DNA from: Leucocoprinus leucothites | Taxonomy: Eukaryota; Basidiomycota; Agaricomycetes; Agaricales; Agaricaceae | Assembly (NCBI GenBank): GCA_013368445.1 | Contig: JAACJO010000004.1 | Location: forward strand, 2,170,001 to 2,234,000 | DNA length: 64,000 bases | Reading direction: 5' to 3' | Part shown: piece by piece, positions 13,699 to 25,050 of the stretch | How the letters are laid out: the number at the start of each line of letters is the position of its first letter | How positions within the stretch are numbered: the stretch's first letter is position 1 | The notes under the pieces: model-generated | Told to the model about the DNA's origin: nothing | The model's input: only the letters and a program-made list of their open reading frames with translations | The model's database searches: none | Translations under genes and position numbers: made by a program

Positions 13699-15155
13699 TT
13701 GCCCTATTTAGGCTCTTACTTAGTATGTGATGCATTCCACCAGGAGACTCTTCCCCAACAGCTCCGCACCTGATGCCCCTTCTACTACATTTATCTGATG
13801 GGCAGTAGTGCTGATTGTTTTGGATTTCCCTCTGACTGGTTCAACCGCGGCTCAGCCAGCTTAGGTTCGACCAAGCGTAGGGGCTATGATAGATAGACGG
13901 GAGCTTCATTCCGGATGCCTTCTCATGAGACTGGTTTCTAGGCGATATGAATAGAATAATGGGTCTCTCACACTACATTGTACCATTAACCCCCTCCTAT
14001 AAGGATAGACTCCGAACACGGGCAAATAAAACCTTGGGGTTTTGGCATGTTCCCGGGACACTCGGTAGGCATCACTGTGAACAGCAACATACATCAACAC
14101 CCAGCGTTCATGTTGTAAATCCAGTGGCTGATGGATCCAAGCATGCAGCTCCTTTCCTATCCGGATCATCGAATGTTTCGTTTTGACATGTCCAATTGAA
14201 TATGTAATGCCCTAATAGAGCATAAGGGGGGGGGGGGGGGGGGGGGTGAATAATCGATTAACATGGCGATTTCCCTCTAACATGAGCATAGCAACTGCAG
14301 ACGGGCACCGAAAAACCTAGATCAAATACTGGTGGACGCACTCATCACCGGCTCGAAAAATATGCCCATAGACCCATTGCCGCAATCACATAGGGTGATA
14401 GTTAGCTTGAGGCCTAGTATATACTTCATATCGAAAGCACTAATTGATTTGAACAAAAGATTCGGAGCTCGGTTTGACTGATTGAATTTCCAAAACGTTG
14501 CCAAGTCCAACTTTGCCATGCGAAGAAAACGTTGAAGTGACATGTTCTTTGAGCGGGATATCATATCCCGTTTCTATGTTTGCACCTTGCCTCCAGAGGA
14601 GGGTAGTAATCCTAACTAGTGGTAAGTATTTAGACTCGCGACTCGGTGGATTCGACGCGAGAACATGACGTGTAGGGCTGCAATTGAAGGAAACCAGGGA
14701 CAGGAACAGCTACCACATCAAACATAAGCGCGATTGCAACTGTTGTTAATAGATGGGCTTTCCATGTTTGAAGCGGAACATGTAGAGGTTCGGGTCGAGG
14801 AAACGAGGAAAGTCATATGGACCGGCTCGTTGGGTTAATTGGATCCTCAGCTAACTTTACGATCAGAAATCAACTTATAAGGCTTGTTCTGGGAGATGAC
14901 GGTGGTGGTGGTGGAGGAGATTGGATAGTAGAGAGCAACTGAGAGCGATATTGGCGAGGGCCCAGGTGAGTCGCTCCATAGATCCCTGGATATTCACCGC
15001 CGCATACGCATTTCAGGGCCTGATAATCTCTCATGGGCTGCAGGCAAACAAATTAACTCCGACCAGCATTTCCTTGTTACTTCTAGGCCTAGTCTATGGA
15101 TTGACCAGGTGTATGTGGAGAGGGCCTCAAACGAATAGAATTGAAAAACGCCTAT
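13699..15155. other. Intergenic, no gene recognised; contains a poly-G tract
   Basis: About 1.46 kb between array copies 1 and 2. It holds a 21-nt poly-G tract and a GGT-rich stretch near 14896. A hydrophobic open frame at 14921-15169 lacks an ATG at its start and splice support, so I do not call it a gene. Confidence 0.5.
14226..14246 (+). repeat. Poly-G homopolymer, 21 nt
   Basis: Uninterrupted run of 21 G on the plus strand in the gap between array copies 1 and 2. Length is uncertain because homopolymers are error-prone in sequencing. Confidence 0.9.
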
Positions 15156-16525
15156 TTACATCGAGGTAATACCTGTCTTGTCTGGTGGTAAGGAGTTGGT
15201 AGATCTCTTGCATGACCAGCATCTGAAAAATTCCTGGAACGGCATGTGAATAAGGAGGTTAACTATGCGCAAATTAAACCACTCAACTGCTTGTGTCCCG
15301 AACATCAACAAAACGGACAACGGGACTTTATACAGGACGTATTCAGTCACGGCTGAATCGTTAGATCGCCATAACGTGGACTCACGAGCAAGGTATTGAA
15401 ACACTGAGAATGGCAACTCCTCATGTGATGGTATAGCAGCAACATAAACACTGAAACTAGTATGTGATCGTCAGCTGAAATGCTCCGAAGATAAATCCTC
15501 TACTCACGCCACGCCAAAACAAGTCAACACCGTCATTAGACTAGTGCGTACGAAAACAGACATGATTCTTCCCCGTAAGGTTTTATCGTAGGTAGAGATG
15601 GCTTCCCTCTTCCGTTTAAACAGTAAGGCTGTTCTCACTGATCAAAGAGCCACTGGTTACTAATGTTTAAGAAGAACGGAGTCGAGTGGAGCTCACAATA
15701 AACGTAAAACCATACACTGAGACCTGGAATGCTAACTCCAACGGCAATCCAACCCCTTTAATTCCCAGTTATTCATACAATATGACATGGGCTCGGTTTT
15801 GGAAAGACTCACGGAATCCCGCTATCTGAATGGCAAAATGCGCCGCTGACATCAGGTTTGAAGGTCGAAATCATATCCTTGCTGGTATTGAAAAGCTAAT
15901 CGACATATCCCGGCTTTAGTGAGAGGATGAATTCCGTTCTCTTGCGCACGCACGATCAAGAATATGAGGAGAATAATGAAGGACACTGCTGGCGGAACAA
16001 TCAAGAGCTGTATTCCAGTCAGCATTGGGGGTTTCAGTGTCGTGATGCGAGCACTCTAACGTACAAGGGTTGAGGTTAGTTTGGAGGGTGGCTGTCCATG
16101 GAATATTTTTCTTAGAATCAAATAAAACTTGAACCTCACATTGAGAAAGGGCATTGTTCGATCCAGGGGCCGCTTACATCCAATACAAAGCAAGCAAAGC
16201 CAATCGCACAGCTATTTAACCCTCAGTTCTAAGAAATCCGTGATTACTAGCCGAGGAAGGAGCGAGCTCACTAGACGGGCAGCGTATAAATCAGAATAGA
16301 CTGTAGCATACACGAAGCGAGGGGTGGTTGACTGTGATCTTGCTTCCCGAGCAAGAAAAGGAAACTGGCCTGGTACAAGGTGACCGGTAGCATAAAGTTG
16401 TACCAGCTCCCTCTGCGCTGGATCTGGCGGGAGCAAGCCGCGGTCAACACGACCGCCAAGAGTAGAAGAATGACAATAATGGACAGAACATCGAATGCGA
16501 TGACAAAGGAGGGAGTGCTATCCAT
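15156..16525 (-). CDS. Orphan seven-helix (GPCR-like) membrane protein, array copy 2
   Basis: The only array member on the minus strand. Ten exons: 16525-16272, 16211-16178, 16127-16065, 16007-15954, 15895-15813, 15755-15697, 15637-15508, 15456-15386, 15325-15288 and 15233-15156, giving 287 aa. Helix 1 is V-I-A-F-D-V-L-S-I-I-V-I-L-L-L-L; further helices include P-P-A-V-S-F-I-I-L-L-I-F in exon 4 and V-L-L-M-F-G-T near the end. Exons 2, 4, 6 and 9 have exactly the paralogue sizes (34, 54, 59 and 38 nt). The intron after exon 9 uses a weaker GTTGAG donor. It diverges from array copy 3 across about 0.7 kb. Function unknown. Confidence 0.8.
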
Positions 16526-17237
16526 GCAAAGCTAGTTCACCCGTCAAGGGGATAGCATGAGGTTGGTAAAGGGGAGTGTAATAATTTCCTCCCTATTCTA
16601 TGGCAAATAAACCCGGTGGGAGTCTACCGGAATCATACATCAAGTCTTGAGCCGAATATGAAGGAGTGCCTTGGCAGGTTTGCGAACATCATTCAGTCCA
16701 CCCTGTGGGAAAGCCCCACTGTAGCATTCCAGAGATGATCGGGGTTGTTATGAGCCGTTGATAACAAGAGTTGAAACAAGAGGTTGATGCCGTGGGCTGG
16801 TCGGAAGTCTGAAAACTAGAGCCAAGACTGACAGGAATAGTAGAGACATATATGTAGGTCGCTAGTTTCAAACCGGTGCTTAGCCAGGATCATGAGCGCT
16901 GCCGTGCACTGGGCTTGCGAGCCCATGGCGAGCGGCGTACTTGGGATGTGACTCGGACTCCGTCGGTGACTGTCATCAACCCATCAATCATCCAGCTTCA
17001 CATCGGCTCACTTTACCCAATTCGAACCAAGCTGGCATCGCTCACTATCACGACGAAGAAGTATGGCCTCGTATCATTATGAACATACGGATCCGGGAAC
17101 TCACCGATGATGAACGATATTATTTCAATGAGGCGATGCCAGGCAGATCAATTACACTCATCAGCTTCGATTGGTGCGAGGCAATCTACATATGTCTCTG
17201 GACGACTCCCTCAGTAGACTCCGACGCACAAGCCTGA
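16526..17237. other. Divergent intergenic region between array copies 2 and 3
   Basis: 712 bp between two divergent start codons; presumably both promoters lie here. Only short spurious open frames are seen. Confidence 0.4.
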
Positions 17238-18608
17238 ATGTTTCTCACCCGTGGCTATATCCTTGCCTTTGACGCGCTTGTCTTCCTGTCCATACTGCTA
17301 TCGATACTGACAGTGATACCTCCTCTCTTCTCTCGCCATGTCCAACGACGGAAAACATGGCATACATTCATGCTAGCTATGTTGGGATTTTCAGTCGGAC
17401 AAAGCCTTCTTGTAGGCCATCAGTCCGGAGAGTTGCCCTCCACGACCCTCTGCTTGATTCAAGCAGCAGTCAACTACGCAACATGCCCACTGTAATCGTC
17501 CTCGAGTACTCAAGGAACAATGTCATCTCACAGTCCAGTTAGGTCCGCTTCTGCGGTGGCAACCTATACAGCAGATGTAAGTGTGACGGTGTCAACACTC
17601 CTGGTACATTCGACACCTTTACTCAAGTTCGCCTAGATTTATCTGTCTATACGTTCCATGTTCGAAGATGGTATTTGGGACGGACCAGAGCCTCGGAATG
17701 TTGTTATGGTGGGTATTCTTTGGATTCGTTCCGGGTAAATTTCGCGTGCTCAGCTTGTCTAGCTAGCACTATTGCCGTGGGCCGTGTTCTTCCTTGTATT
17801 CATAGAGGCCACTGCTGTGAGTGTCCTTTGGCTTACCGTAAAGTCTACAGTAGCTGAATTCGCCTGGCCCTTAGACCATGGCTTCTTCGATAGATAAAAT
17901 TATTCCTTCAGCAACTGGCTCCATCAATCGTCCGGAGTTGTATTGTAGAACAAGGGGACCAGAAACGTATGTTATTGGATACCCCTATTGTACTGAAAAC
18001 ACATCTGAGCCCGAGGCGCTCTCAGCTACCTTGTCAGTGCGATCTGTGTAGTACTCGCCGGCCTTGTTATTATTGTTTATGAAAGTGAGTTGCAAATCCT
18101 ATTTCTCTTCCGCTAGAAATTGATAAACTGTGGTAGTTGCCACCGGTTGGCTGCTGTATAAAAACTGGATCAAGGTTAAAAACTTAGGCCTTACCTCAAC
18201 AATTCGCAGATTCATCCAAGCATTCCTCCGAACAGTGGCTTTCACGGTTATCGCAATTCTTGGTCTCAGGTAATAAATAAACCCTTTGAGCCTCCAGAAA
18301 CTTTACTCGGCATTAACCCTCTTGTATAGCCTCAGCATAACAGCCACATTTTCCTCTACAGAGCCAGATTATGGCCCCGCAGTTGTCCTCGCAATTGGTA
18401 GGCAGAGTTGGTTATGATGCCCAACAGACGATTGAGCACAGTCTCTTGACCATATAGTGCCCATCATATCGAGTTTGATATTCGGGTCGTACAGGGTATG
18501 TATATCATAACTTGTTCGAATAATAGCTGACGCATACCCGGCTATTAGGATATCTTGTCGTTTTATGCCTTTTGGAGACAGCAACCTGCCTCCCTATTGC
18601 TAGACTGA
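17238..18608 (+). CDS. Orphan seven-helix (GPCR-like) membrane protein, array copy 3
   Basis: Ten exons: 17238-17491, 17543-17576, 17637-17708, 17763-17816, 17875-17966, 18026-18084, 18137-18269, 18330-18397, 18458-18495 and 18549-18608, giving 287 aa. It is closest to copy 4: both share L-F-S-R-[H/R]-V-x-R-R-K-T-W-H-T after helix 1, D-G-P-E-P-x-N-V-V after exon 2, Y-C-R-T in the extracellular loop, and A-T-G-W-x-L-Y-x-N-W-I-K at the end of helix 5. The protein ends F-Y-A-F-W-R plus a short tail. This suggests copies 3 and 4 are the most recent duplication. Function unknown. Confidence 0.85.
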
Positions 18609-19569
18609 ATGCTCTAACTTCAATTGACCTGTGCTTCGAGCAAGTATCGAAGATAAGCGATCATCAGTTGAATATCGTAAAGGCAGGGGTAATCTCAGCT
18701 TGTACTACTGTTCGATTTGCATGACTCTGTCGATATTATCCGGCCAAATGGATGCTTGCCTGGGAACGGCCCTTCCACGGCAATGTCGCAGGCCAGATCT
18801 CTGACCACTTACTCAATAACTGGAAGTCTCGATTCTATAATTACCCATCATTGGCTGTACTCGATGGTAGTCATGGCGTATGATACTAATCAGATCAATG
18901 AGAAGCCTCACACAAGTAGCAGCCAGTTGAACTGCGGTGAAATTTGACTCGAATGACTGCAATGTGATTTTCTCAACACTTGGGAATGCAGTCATTACCT
19001 CGAACTTCCCCCAACGCTGGCTAAGGGGTGATCTCACGTGCGGAGAAGCGCAAAATAAGCCAATACAAACCTAAGCCACATTGACAATGACTCTCCGAGT
19101 CCAAACTTGGATACCTTGTTCCTTGTCGACCGCAGCTTCTCTTCATCAGCTTTCAACATTCATCAATCATCAGTGTTCTGTGTCTTGGCCGCATTAGAAC
19201 CATAGATACAGGATGGACGTGGGATGCATTCCAATTGCTTCTCATACTGCAACGAAGCCATAGTCTTTCGATTCAATGGCTGCCGGACGAGCCGTGCAGT
19301 TTTTCACTCATTGGGTGAAGTGACCTGTATGCCCAGGTATTTGTGTGATATTAGCTGTTCTATAATGATACGAATTAATGTGTGCCCCTAAATCAGATAT
19401 TCCAGCCCGAACAAAGTATGATGATGCAGCTAATTCTGGCGCCCAAATCTGTGATGATTCCATCTCGAGGTTCTTGTACTTATGGCAGCTGATGCTGTTG
19501 TTCTGGCCGTCTCCAAGCTTTACACGCCGTTCCCTTCCTCTCTCAGCACAAGCAGCTCTGGAAGTTGAC
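18609..19569. other. Intergenic, no gene recognised
   Basis: About 0.96 kb of 3' flank of copy 3 and promoter of copy 4. No motif-bearing open frame. Confidence 0.4.
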
Positions 19570-20889
19570 ATGGCTGCACTCAGTGGCTTGGTAATTGCTT
19601 GGGACGTTTTGATGTTTCTCGCCATCCTTTTATTGGTTCTTGCGCTGGTCCCACCACTTTTCTCTCGCCGTGTCATGCGCAGGAAGACATGGCATACGTT
19701 AATGTTGTCGTTACTGGTTTTTTCAATTGGGCAGGTCTTTCTCGTAGGGAATCAAACGTCAACGAGTCCCAGTCCGAATATTTGTTTGGTGCAGGTGGCT
19801 CTTTTTCTTTCCACGCCTCCTTTGTGAGCACAGTTTTCTCTTCCATCTCAAACTGAGTTGACAGTCCGAGAACTAATCAGTCTTGGAGCTTCCACCCTGT
19901 CTTACTCCGCCGATGTACGCTTAATCCATATTTCAAACTAATCTAGAACCCTAATCTCGTAAATTGCTCTAGATATATATTTCCATCCGGCGAATGTTTG
20001 AATCGAATGACTGGGAAGACGGCCCAGAGCCACAAAATGTTGTCATTGTGGGTGTATTCCTGATGGTCCGGCGGAACGCTGAGTTTACTCTGTTTAGCTG
20101 GTACTTGCCCCTTGGATATTTTTCTTGCTGGTATTTCTGGCAGTTATACTTGTGAATAGTCCAGTCAGTTTGCTGCGTCTGACTCTCTAACCTTCCAGCT
20201 TAGGTAGTTGGATTGTCAGAAAATCCGCCCGACATTGCGAGTCCTCGCTTTTACTGTCGTACACAGAACACGGCGGCGTACGTATAATCTATGGCATTAA
20301 ACACCTCCACTTACTCACCTGGAAATGATAGTGTCATGATCGCTGTTGTGACTTTGATCATAACCATGCTATGCTCAATCGGGCTTCAAGGTCCGACCTA
20401 CCTTGAAGCTTTCATATGCGTTCTGACATCTGTTTTTCTAGCTGCGACTGGCTGGACACTGTATCACAATTGGATCAAAACACAAAAAGTCAGCATCACC
20501 TCGACTACTCGCAGGTATTTCCATACCTTCATTCGGACCATAGCTTTCACGGCCCTCGCAGTAATTGGTGTAGCGTGAGTGATGGGTTCTCGTTTCATGA
20601 TCCTTTAGGTTGATCTGTCTCAACGATGTTTAGCTTGGGTTCGATCGCGGCGGCCACGGTGAAAGGAAGGACAATGGTAGGGTTCTCGATGTTATTGCCC
20701 ATCTGTGAGTAACACTTCTCGTACTATCAACATACAACCATTCCGACCTCCTTATCTTCAATTCAGTCCCTATCGGTGCAGCGTTGATCTTTGGAACCTA
20801 CCAGGTATGGTTATCCTCTCGTCATGTTGGATATATGTCTGAATTGGTTAATGTAGGACATCGTATCGTTCTACATGTTCTGGAGATAA
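19570..20889 (+). CDS. Orphan seven-helix (GPCR-like) membrane protein, array copy 4
   Basis: Ten exons: 19570-19823, 19881-19914, 19973-20047, 20098-20151, 20204-20277, 20332-20390, 20442-20574, 20634-20704, 20767-20804 and 20857-20889, giving 274 aa. Helices are traced as in the paralogues; exon 4 is a clean helix (P-W-I-F-F-L-L-V-F-L-A-V-I-L). The 51-nt intron 20391-20441 is a multiple of three without stop, so reading through it looks like one long exon. The paralogues, a CTGAC branch site and the resulting 59/133-nt exon sizes argue that it is spliced. Retention would add 17 residues in helix 5. Function unknown. Confidence 0.85.
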
Positions 20890-21982
20890 ACCGTGGTCAC
20901 AGTAATAATTGTAGCTCTCGAGCTGAGACCACTCGGTTGGGAAATAGTGCACCGTCAAAGATATCAGTTTGTGATTGTATTCTTTGCATACTTCATCAAG
21001 GTGTTAGAGATATCACGAAACCTCGTCGGGGCATTCCTTCAGTTTATATTTTGAATAAGAAGTATATGTGCCCCTTGGTCAAACCATTCTCGATCCATCG
21101 CGTAGTGTTCATCTCAGTTGTATTGGTACTCAGAATGTATGGGTTTGACACCCTCTCTTATGAGGTAGTGGCGCCGGGGTAAACCTAGAATTGTGTACTG
21201 GTTGCGTTCAACAGTGACTCGACCACTTTTGGCCTCCCCAGCGATTGTGGGAAATGACGGTGACCTGCCCCAAAGTCGAAGCCTATGCCGAGTGGTCCTA
21301 GGTTTTGTCTCTTTGGTGGGTTTTACCTTTCCCCTGGGGCACAGACGTTTTGGTACTCAAGTACGTCGTCGGGGTGCGGATCTCTGCTCTGGTACTAACA
21401 TATCTTCTATAGACTGATTTGTGTCACTTGTATGCACGGTGTAGGGCTGCCTGCGTCCTTGACCAGCCATCTCTACTCCGTAAGATACTACATTAAACTC
21501 TCGGAACCCCGAGAGTATATTGTAGTTTGAAATGTGAGCACATTTTCTACTGTTTGAGAATTATAGGCTCATCCCATCTTCAGCGTGCTTGACTTTACCT
21601 AGCTCGTGTTGGGGGATGCATGATCCTTCAAAAATCAATTAACCCAGATCCCTTTCGGCTCGGTTCTATTACTTTTGCTGTATCAATCATTAGCAAGAAC
21701 ATGGAATTGGGCTGTTTCTTAATTTCTTAATATTTGTGTTGAGTTTTGTTGGTGGTTTTGGTTAATCGCCTCTAAATGGCACTGAATTAAACCCTGAAGC
21801 TGATTGATCCTGTTTGGGTCGCAACCGCTGGCACAAGATCAGCGTCCTGCTACACCTAAAACGTTCCATCTCCGTTACATGCTTCTCCAACCCTTGTCCT
21901 TCGTCTAGATACCTTGATCACTCAAATTCTTATCCGAATTGGCCCAGGGAATCTACCATTCCTTGTCTTTCCCATAGGAACA
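20890..21982. other. Intergenic, no gene recognised
   Basis: About 1.1 kb between array copy 4 and the phosphoesterase. Open frames here lack motifs or splice logic. Confidence 0.45.
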
Positions 21983-23565
21983 ATGCTCCTGACACGTCGT
22001 AATGCCTTGGTGCTCTCCGTCGTCTCCGCCATTGTCCTGCTTTTCTACGTTATAGAGCTACCATTCAAAGCAATATTCACGGGACAACCAACCCTCAGAT
22101 TAAGCATTATACCCCTTCTTCGCCAGATAATTCCGGAAAGTCTACCATACCATGCATGGACACCGTCCTCGTCAACACCCTCAACTCCTCAACTTCATGA
22201 ACACCCAGGGACTACAGGGGAGTCAATAGTTGACACGCGGACGAAGTTCACGCGGCATATAGTGGCTGTTGGTGATTTGCACGGAGACCTGCCGAATGCC
22301 AGGCGCGTCTTACAGTTCTCTAGTGTAACGGACGACCAAGGGGAGTGGAGCGGCGATGTTGATTTTTTTGTCCAGACAGGGGACATCATTGATAGGTATG
22401 CTGTTGCATTCTAGTCAATTCGATAATTCGCCGGTTAACCTTGTACTATAGAGGAGATGATACCATCGCTTTGTTCACATGGATGGACCGACTGCGCGAA
22501 CAGGCCTCCGCTGTTGGCGGGACGGTTCTATCACATCTGGGTAACCATGAATGGATGAACGCTATTGGTGACTGGAGGTATGGACGTTTAGTTTCTTAGC
22601 TGATACCTCCGACGACTCATACTGTATTGTTGTCACCGTCAAGATACGTATACCCGTCCGAAATTAAAACTTTCGGCTCAATCTCAGCTCGTCAAAAAGT
22701 CCTGAGTACGGGCCACATCGGTCGCTCCTGGGCAAACAATTATACAACTGCCTCTCGTCTTCCTTTACACCCTCATATCGGTCCTCCCAACACGCCCTTC
22801 CCACCAGCTCATGCCAAGCATCTACATTTCCAGAAAGACGACGAGAAAGACAGAGCGGAATTGGACTACTCAGTATATTATGACAATGATGAACCACTTT
22901 CGCATGCGGCGCTTTCGTTTGTCCACGGTGGATTGTCGCCCACGTACTCGGATTTGACGCCCTTCCCGACCAAAATCAATGAGATCGCGAAAGGATTCTT
23001 GAGGAAGTTGCAATTTAGAGAACAGCCGCCCCCTCATCCGCCTTATGCTTATCCTGGGTTACCACAAGGTGTGATGGTACTTCACATTCCTGAAAATTGC
23101 TGTTAAGCTCTTAGAAACCAGGCACGACCCACGACGAGGTACATATGTATGATGCCAATGGACCTGTTTGGTATCGCGGTTGGGCACTCGACGACGAAGA
23201 GAAGGTGTGTTCGGAAGTTGAAAAGGTCCTAGCTAGGACTGGTACGAGACGAATGATTATGGGACATACCCCAGACTTCGATGTAGGCATCACTTCTCCA
23301 TCTCCCTTGATGTGGTTAACTCATGATGGCTATTCAGAATATAGTGTCGAGGTGTAATGGTAAAATCATCATCATCGACACTGGTATTTCACATGCCTAC
23401 GGCGGTGTACTTTCTGCATTGTCCATTCATTATACCCTTGAGCCAATTGGCGAGCCTGAAGAGAAGCGGTGGATGGAGACGGAAATTGTCAGTGCACTCT
23501 ATCCCGACAGGCGAGACGTTTTGGCTATAGACGAAAGGGAAATTATTGGAGACTTCGTTCAGTGA
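21983..23565 (+). CDS. Calcineurin-like metallophosphoesterase with N-terminal membrane anchor
   Basis: Five exons: 21983-22395, 22452-22577, 22644-23068, 23122-23282 and 23338-23565, giving 450 aa. A hydrophobic segment at residues 8-25 (A-L-V-L-S-V-V-S-A-I-V-L-L-F) looks like a signal anchor or signal peptide. The five metallophosphatase motifs are in order: G-D-L-H-G-D (about residue 98), G-D-I-I-D-R-G, G-N-H-E-W, V-H-G-G-L-S and G-H-T-P-D-F, consistent with a two-metal site. The layout resembles Shewanella-like phosphatases rather than PP1/PP2A. An in-frame ATG at 21914 was passed over because the shorter start places the hydrophobic segment near the N-terminus. A secretory-pathway location is inferred; the substrate is unknown. 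Confidence 0.85.
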
Positions 23566-23599
23566 TTCAAGTACAATAACTATGAATAACAACTATTTA

Positions 23600-24850
23600 T
23601 TAAAGCTTGGTTTTGAGGTGTTTGACGTCCATCCTACGCCACTGTATTGAACGGAGGTTAAAAGATAGTATAGCGTGTTTCAGATATCAGCTTACCCAAG
23701 GGAACCAGTCTGTCAAATCCTTGGAGAGAACACCGACAAATTTGGGCGGTCTTCTTTCAAGGAAAGACCGAACGCCTTCCGCACCATCCTTGCTTCCGGC
23801 AGTGATCCTCATGACTCTGGAATCAAGGAGATGGTTCTCCTCGATACTATCTCCTGGGTGCTGTAGGAGACTCTTGGCAAGAGCAACGGAAGTCTGCGAT
23901 GTGTGAGCGGCAAGTTCATCAGCGAGCGCCTTGGCGGCCGGGTAGACAGCATCGCGAGTAGGCAGTATTTGGTGATAAAGGTCACGAATATGGGGTGAGT
24001 CCGGAGTTACCGTCTCTCCGGTAAGGAGGAGAGAGTTGGCCCGCGAGTGGCCGAGTAGTCGAGGAAGAAGATAGCTTGAGGTAGCTAGATACAATGTCAG
24101 TAGTTGAAATTGAGATAGGCGGAAGGTTAAACTACCTTCAGGGACAATACCACGTCGCACGAATGGGAATGTGATCTTAGCCCCTGCCCATACGAGGCGG
24201 AGGTCAAAGGGAAGTTGGAGGGCAGTTATGCCTACTCCTGCCTGTGAAGAAGTCGATAAGATGACGAATGGGACCTGTAATTAAATGTGCATACAGCGTG
24301 TCCATTCACGGCCGAAATTGTGATTTTGCGGCACCGGTAGATTGCCAAGGAAGCACGTCCTCCACCGTCGCGGTGGGCTAGGGCGGTTTATGTGAGTACT
24401 AGTCAAGCCAGTAAGATACTGTAGTAGAAAAATATACCTTGCGGTCCCTCCTTCTCTGCTTCTTCCTGCCAGAGAACATCCCATCCGCCACTGATGTCAG
24501 CCTGAAACAATGAAAGGCGAGCAAGAATAGGTAAGTAGGCTTCAGAGTGAGCAATCGGGACAGGACCATACACCAGAGCAAAAGGCTGGAGCAGTTGGCT
24601 CAGCGGTCAGGATGACCACTCTGACTCTGTCATCGCGATCGGCTAGCTCAAAAATCCGAATGAGCTCTTCAATGATATTAGTGTTGACAACGTTTCTCCT
24701 AGAGGTGATTGAATTTGAGGTACTATTGCCTCGGTAGACGCATAAGTTCACTCACTGCTTAGCTCGGTTGATCCAGATGGTGATCACGGCGCCGTCGCGG
24801 TCGACAATGATGTCCTTGAAACCCAGGTCCTTGTAGTCAGGCTCAGCCAT
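23600..24850 (-). CDS. Enoyl-CoA hydratase/isomerase family protein
   Basis: Seven exons: 24850-24756, 24698-24572, 24501-24438, 24377-24295, 24241-24136, 24084-23696 and 23641-23600, giving 301 aa. The crotonase fold is shown by F-C-S-G-A-D-I-S-G-G (CoA-binding and first oxyanion-hole strand), the A-V-N-G-H-A-A-G-V-G helix start (second oxyanion hole) and R-R-G-I-V-P-E-A with the Glu expected near the active site. The last intron sits inside F-P-W|W, a common family end, and leads to a 13-residue tail ending T-K-L. That tripeptide is only a weak match to a PTS1 peroxisomal signal. A role in fatty-acid or branched-acyl-CoA breakdown is likely; the exact substrate is not visible. Confidence 0.88.
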
Positions 24851-25050
24851 GGTAGCCGGTGCAAGGAAGACAGCTCCCCTATTAGGAAATGTGACGCAGG
24901 ATCTAGACGGTTGAATAGGCACTTACACATGCTGGGAGTTTGAAACACGGGATCGAGACGTACATAATGTTACATAACTGATATTCCGCGTGCCCCAGCT
25001 TTCCATTCTCTTTTCCCCTCTCCTCCCCTCGTGTCTCCCATGAGACTGCT
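24851..25050. promoter_or_regulatory. Divergent promoter, enoyl-CoA hydratase / RS-rich protein
   Basis: 200 bp between two divergent ATG codons, so both promoters must be compact. A CT-rich stretch near 25007-25030 lies just upstream of the plus-strand ATG, a usual feature near fungal transcription starts. Confidence 0.5.

Noticed and set aside
14921..15169. Hydrophobic open frame between array copies 1 and 2 as a fifth array member
   Set aside because: It does not start with ATG, has no matching splice sites and does not align with any exon of the four paralogues.
20784..21182. 132-residue plus frame after array copy 4
   Set aside because: Overlaps the last exons of copy 4 in another frame and shows no motif beyond.
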